Below are positions 4,899-5,071 of a stretch of DNA of 5,071 bases, in pieces. Every line of letters starts with the position of its first letter. Position 1 is the first letter of the stretch. The position numbers were made by a program, and so were the translations under genes. A model generated the notes under the pieces. That model worked only from the letters and a program-made list of their open reading frames with translations. It had not been told where the DNA came from and searched no databases. The stretch comes from an uncultured Clostridia bacterium. Lineage in GTDB: Bacteria > Bacillota > Clostridia > Lachnospirales > Lachnospiraceae. The stretch spans positions 1 to 5,071 of the forward strand of contig CAMHMG010000217.1 of NCBI GenBank assembly GCA_946186175.1, read 5' to 3'.

Positions 4899-5071
4899 AT
4901 GAGTAAGATTAGAACAAGATTTGCACCAAGTCCGACAGGAAGAATGCATGTAGGTAATTTAAGAACAGCTCTCTATGCATATCTGGTTGCAAAGCATGAG
5001 GATGGAGATTTTATACTAAGAATTGAGGATACAGATCAGGAAAGATATGTAGAAGGCGCGGTCGATATCAT
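4899..5071 (+). CDS. gltX: Glutamyl-tRNA synthetase, 5' end only (cut by window edge)
   Basis: The first 57 codons plus two bases are present. The protein begins MSKIRTRFAPSPTGRMHVGN, which holds the class I synthetase HIGH-type signature (HVGN, 17-20), followed by LRTALYAYLVAKHEDG and FILRIEDTDQERYVEGAVDI. The RIEDTD..R segment (41-49) is typical of glutamyl/glutaminyl synthetases, and together with the start it points to bacterial GltX. Known role: charging tRNA(Glu) with glutamate in the cytoplasm, and in many Firmicutes also charging tRNA(Gln) for later amidation; which applies here cannot be seen. The start is ambiguous. AAGGAG (4879-4884) is 14 bases before this ATG (long), but only 2 before the in-frame ATG at 4887 (too short for normal initiation). 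The 4899 start gives the usual N-terminus; the 4887 start would add MSNI and overlaps the leader ORF stop. Confidence 0.96.
   Translation, partial: MSKIRTRFAPSPTGRMHVGNLRTALYAYLVAKHEDGDFILRIEDTDQERYVEGAVDI

Overview
The window looks like chromosomal DNA from an anaerobic Firmicute, most likely a member of the Lachnospiraceae (Butyrivibrio/Roseburia-like). The grounds are AT-rich sequence, purine-rich Shine-Dalgarno (SD) sites and recognisable protein types: a RarA starting MDLFDYMRE, a small SEC-C zinc-motif protein ending IGRNDPCPCGSGRKYKQCCG, a chemoreceptor with the tip variant VVASEVGNLAE, and a GltX starting MSKIRTRFAPSPTG. The family placement is from memory of these types, not from a search. 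Every gene I can support is on the + strand. There is no mobile element, CRISPR array, tRNA or rRNA.

Layout. (1) 9-2090: a stand-alone receiver-domain response regulator, the replication/recombination AAA+ ATPase RarA, and a 73-residue two-helix membrane protein. The gaps are 53 and 76 bases with no terminator between them, so they may share a transcript. (2) 2091-2377: an intergenic stretch holding a good promoter, a strong SD, a 19-codon ORF and a strong intrinsic terminator whose stem contains that ORF's stop codon. Together they define a possible RNA of about 120 nt just upstream of the chemoreceptor gene. (3) 2378-3913: a 511-residue methyl-accepting chemotaxis protein with six predicted membrane helices, no extracellular sensor domain and no obvious HAMP domain. 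(4) 3914-4111: a 12-bp hairpin after the chemoreceptor, then a near-consensus promoter, a second -10-like site and a palindrome. (5) 4112-4615: the SEC-C protein. (6) 4616-4898: a long two-part hairpin, a promoter with a palindrome centred on its -10, and a 14-codon leader ORF whose stop overlaps an upstream in-frame ATG of gltX. (7) 4899-5071: the 5' end of gltX (glutamyl-tRNA synthetase), cut by the window edge.

The genes are mostly housekeeping or common accessory functions and do not form one pathway. The least explained parts are the two intergenic regions at 2091-2377 and 4616-4898. Each combines a good promoter, RNA secondary structure and a very short translatable ORF ahead of a larger gene. 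No known riboswitch or T-box was recognised in either. I found no large undescribed system.
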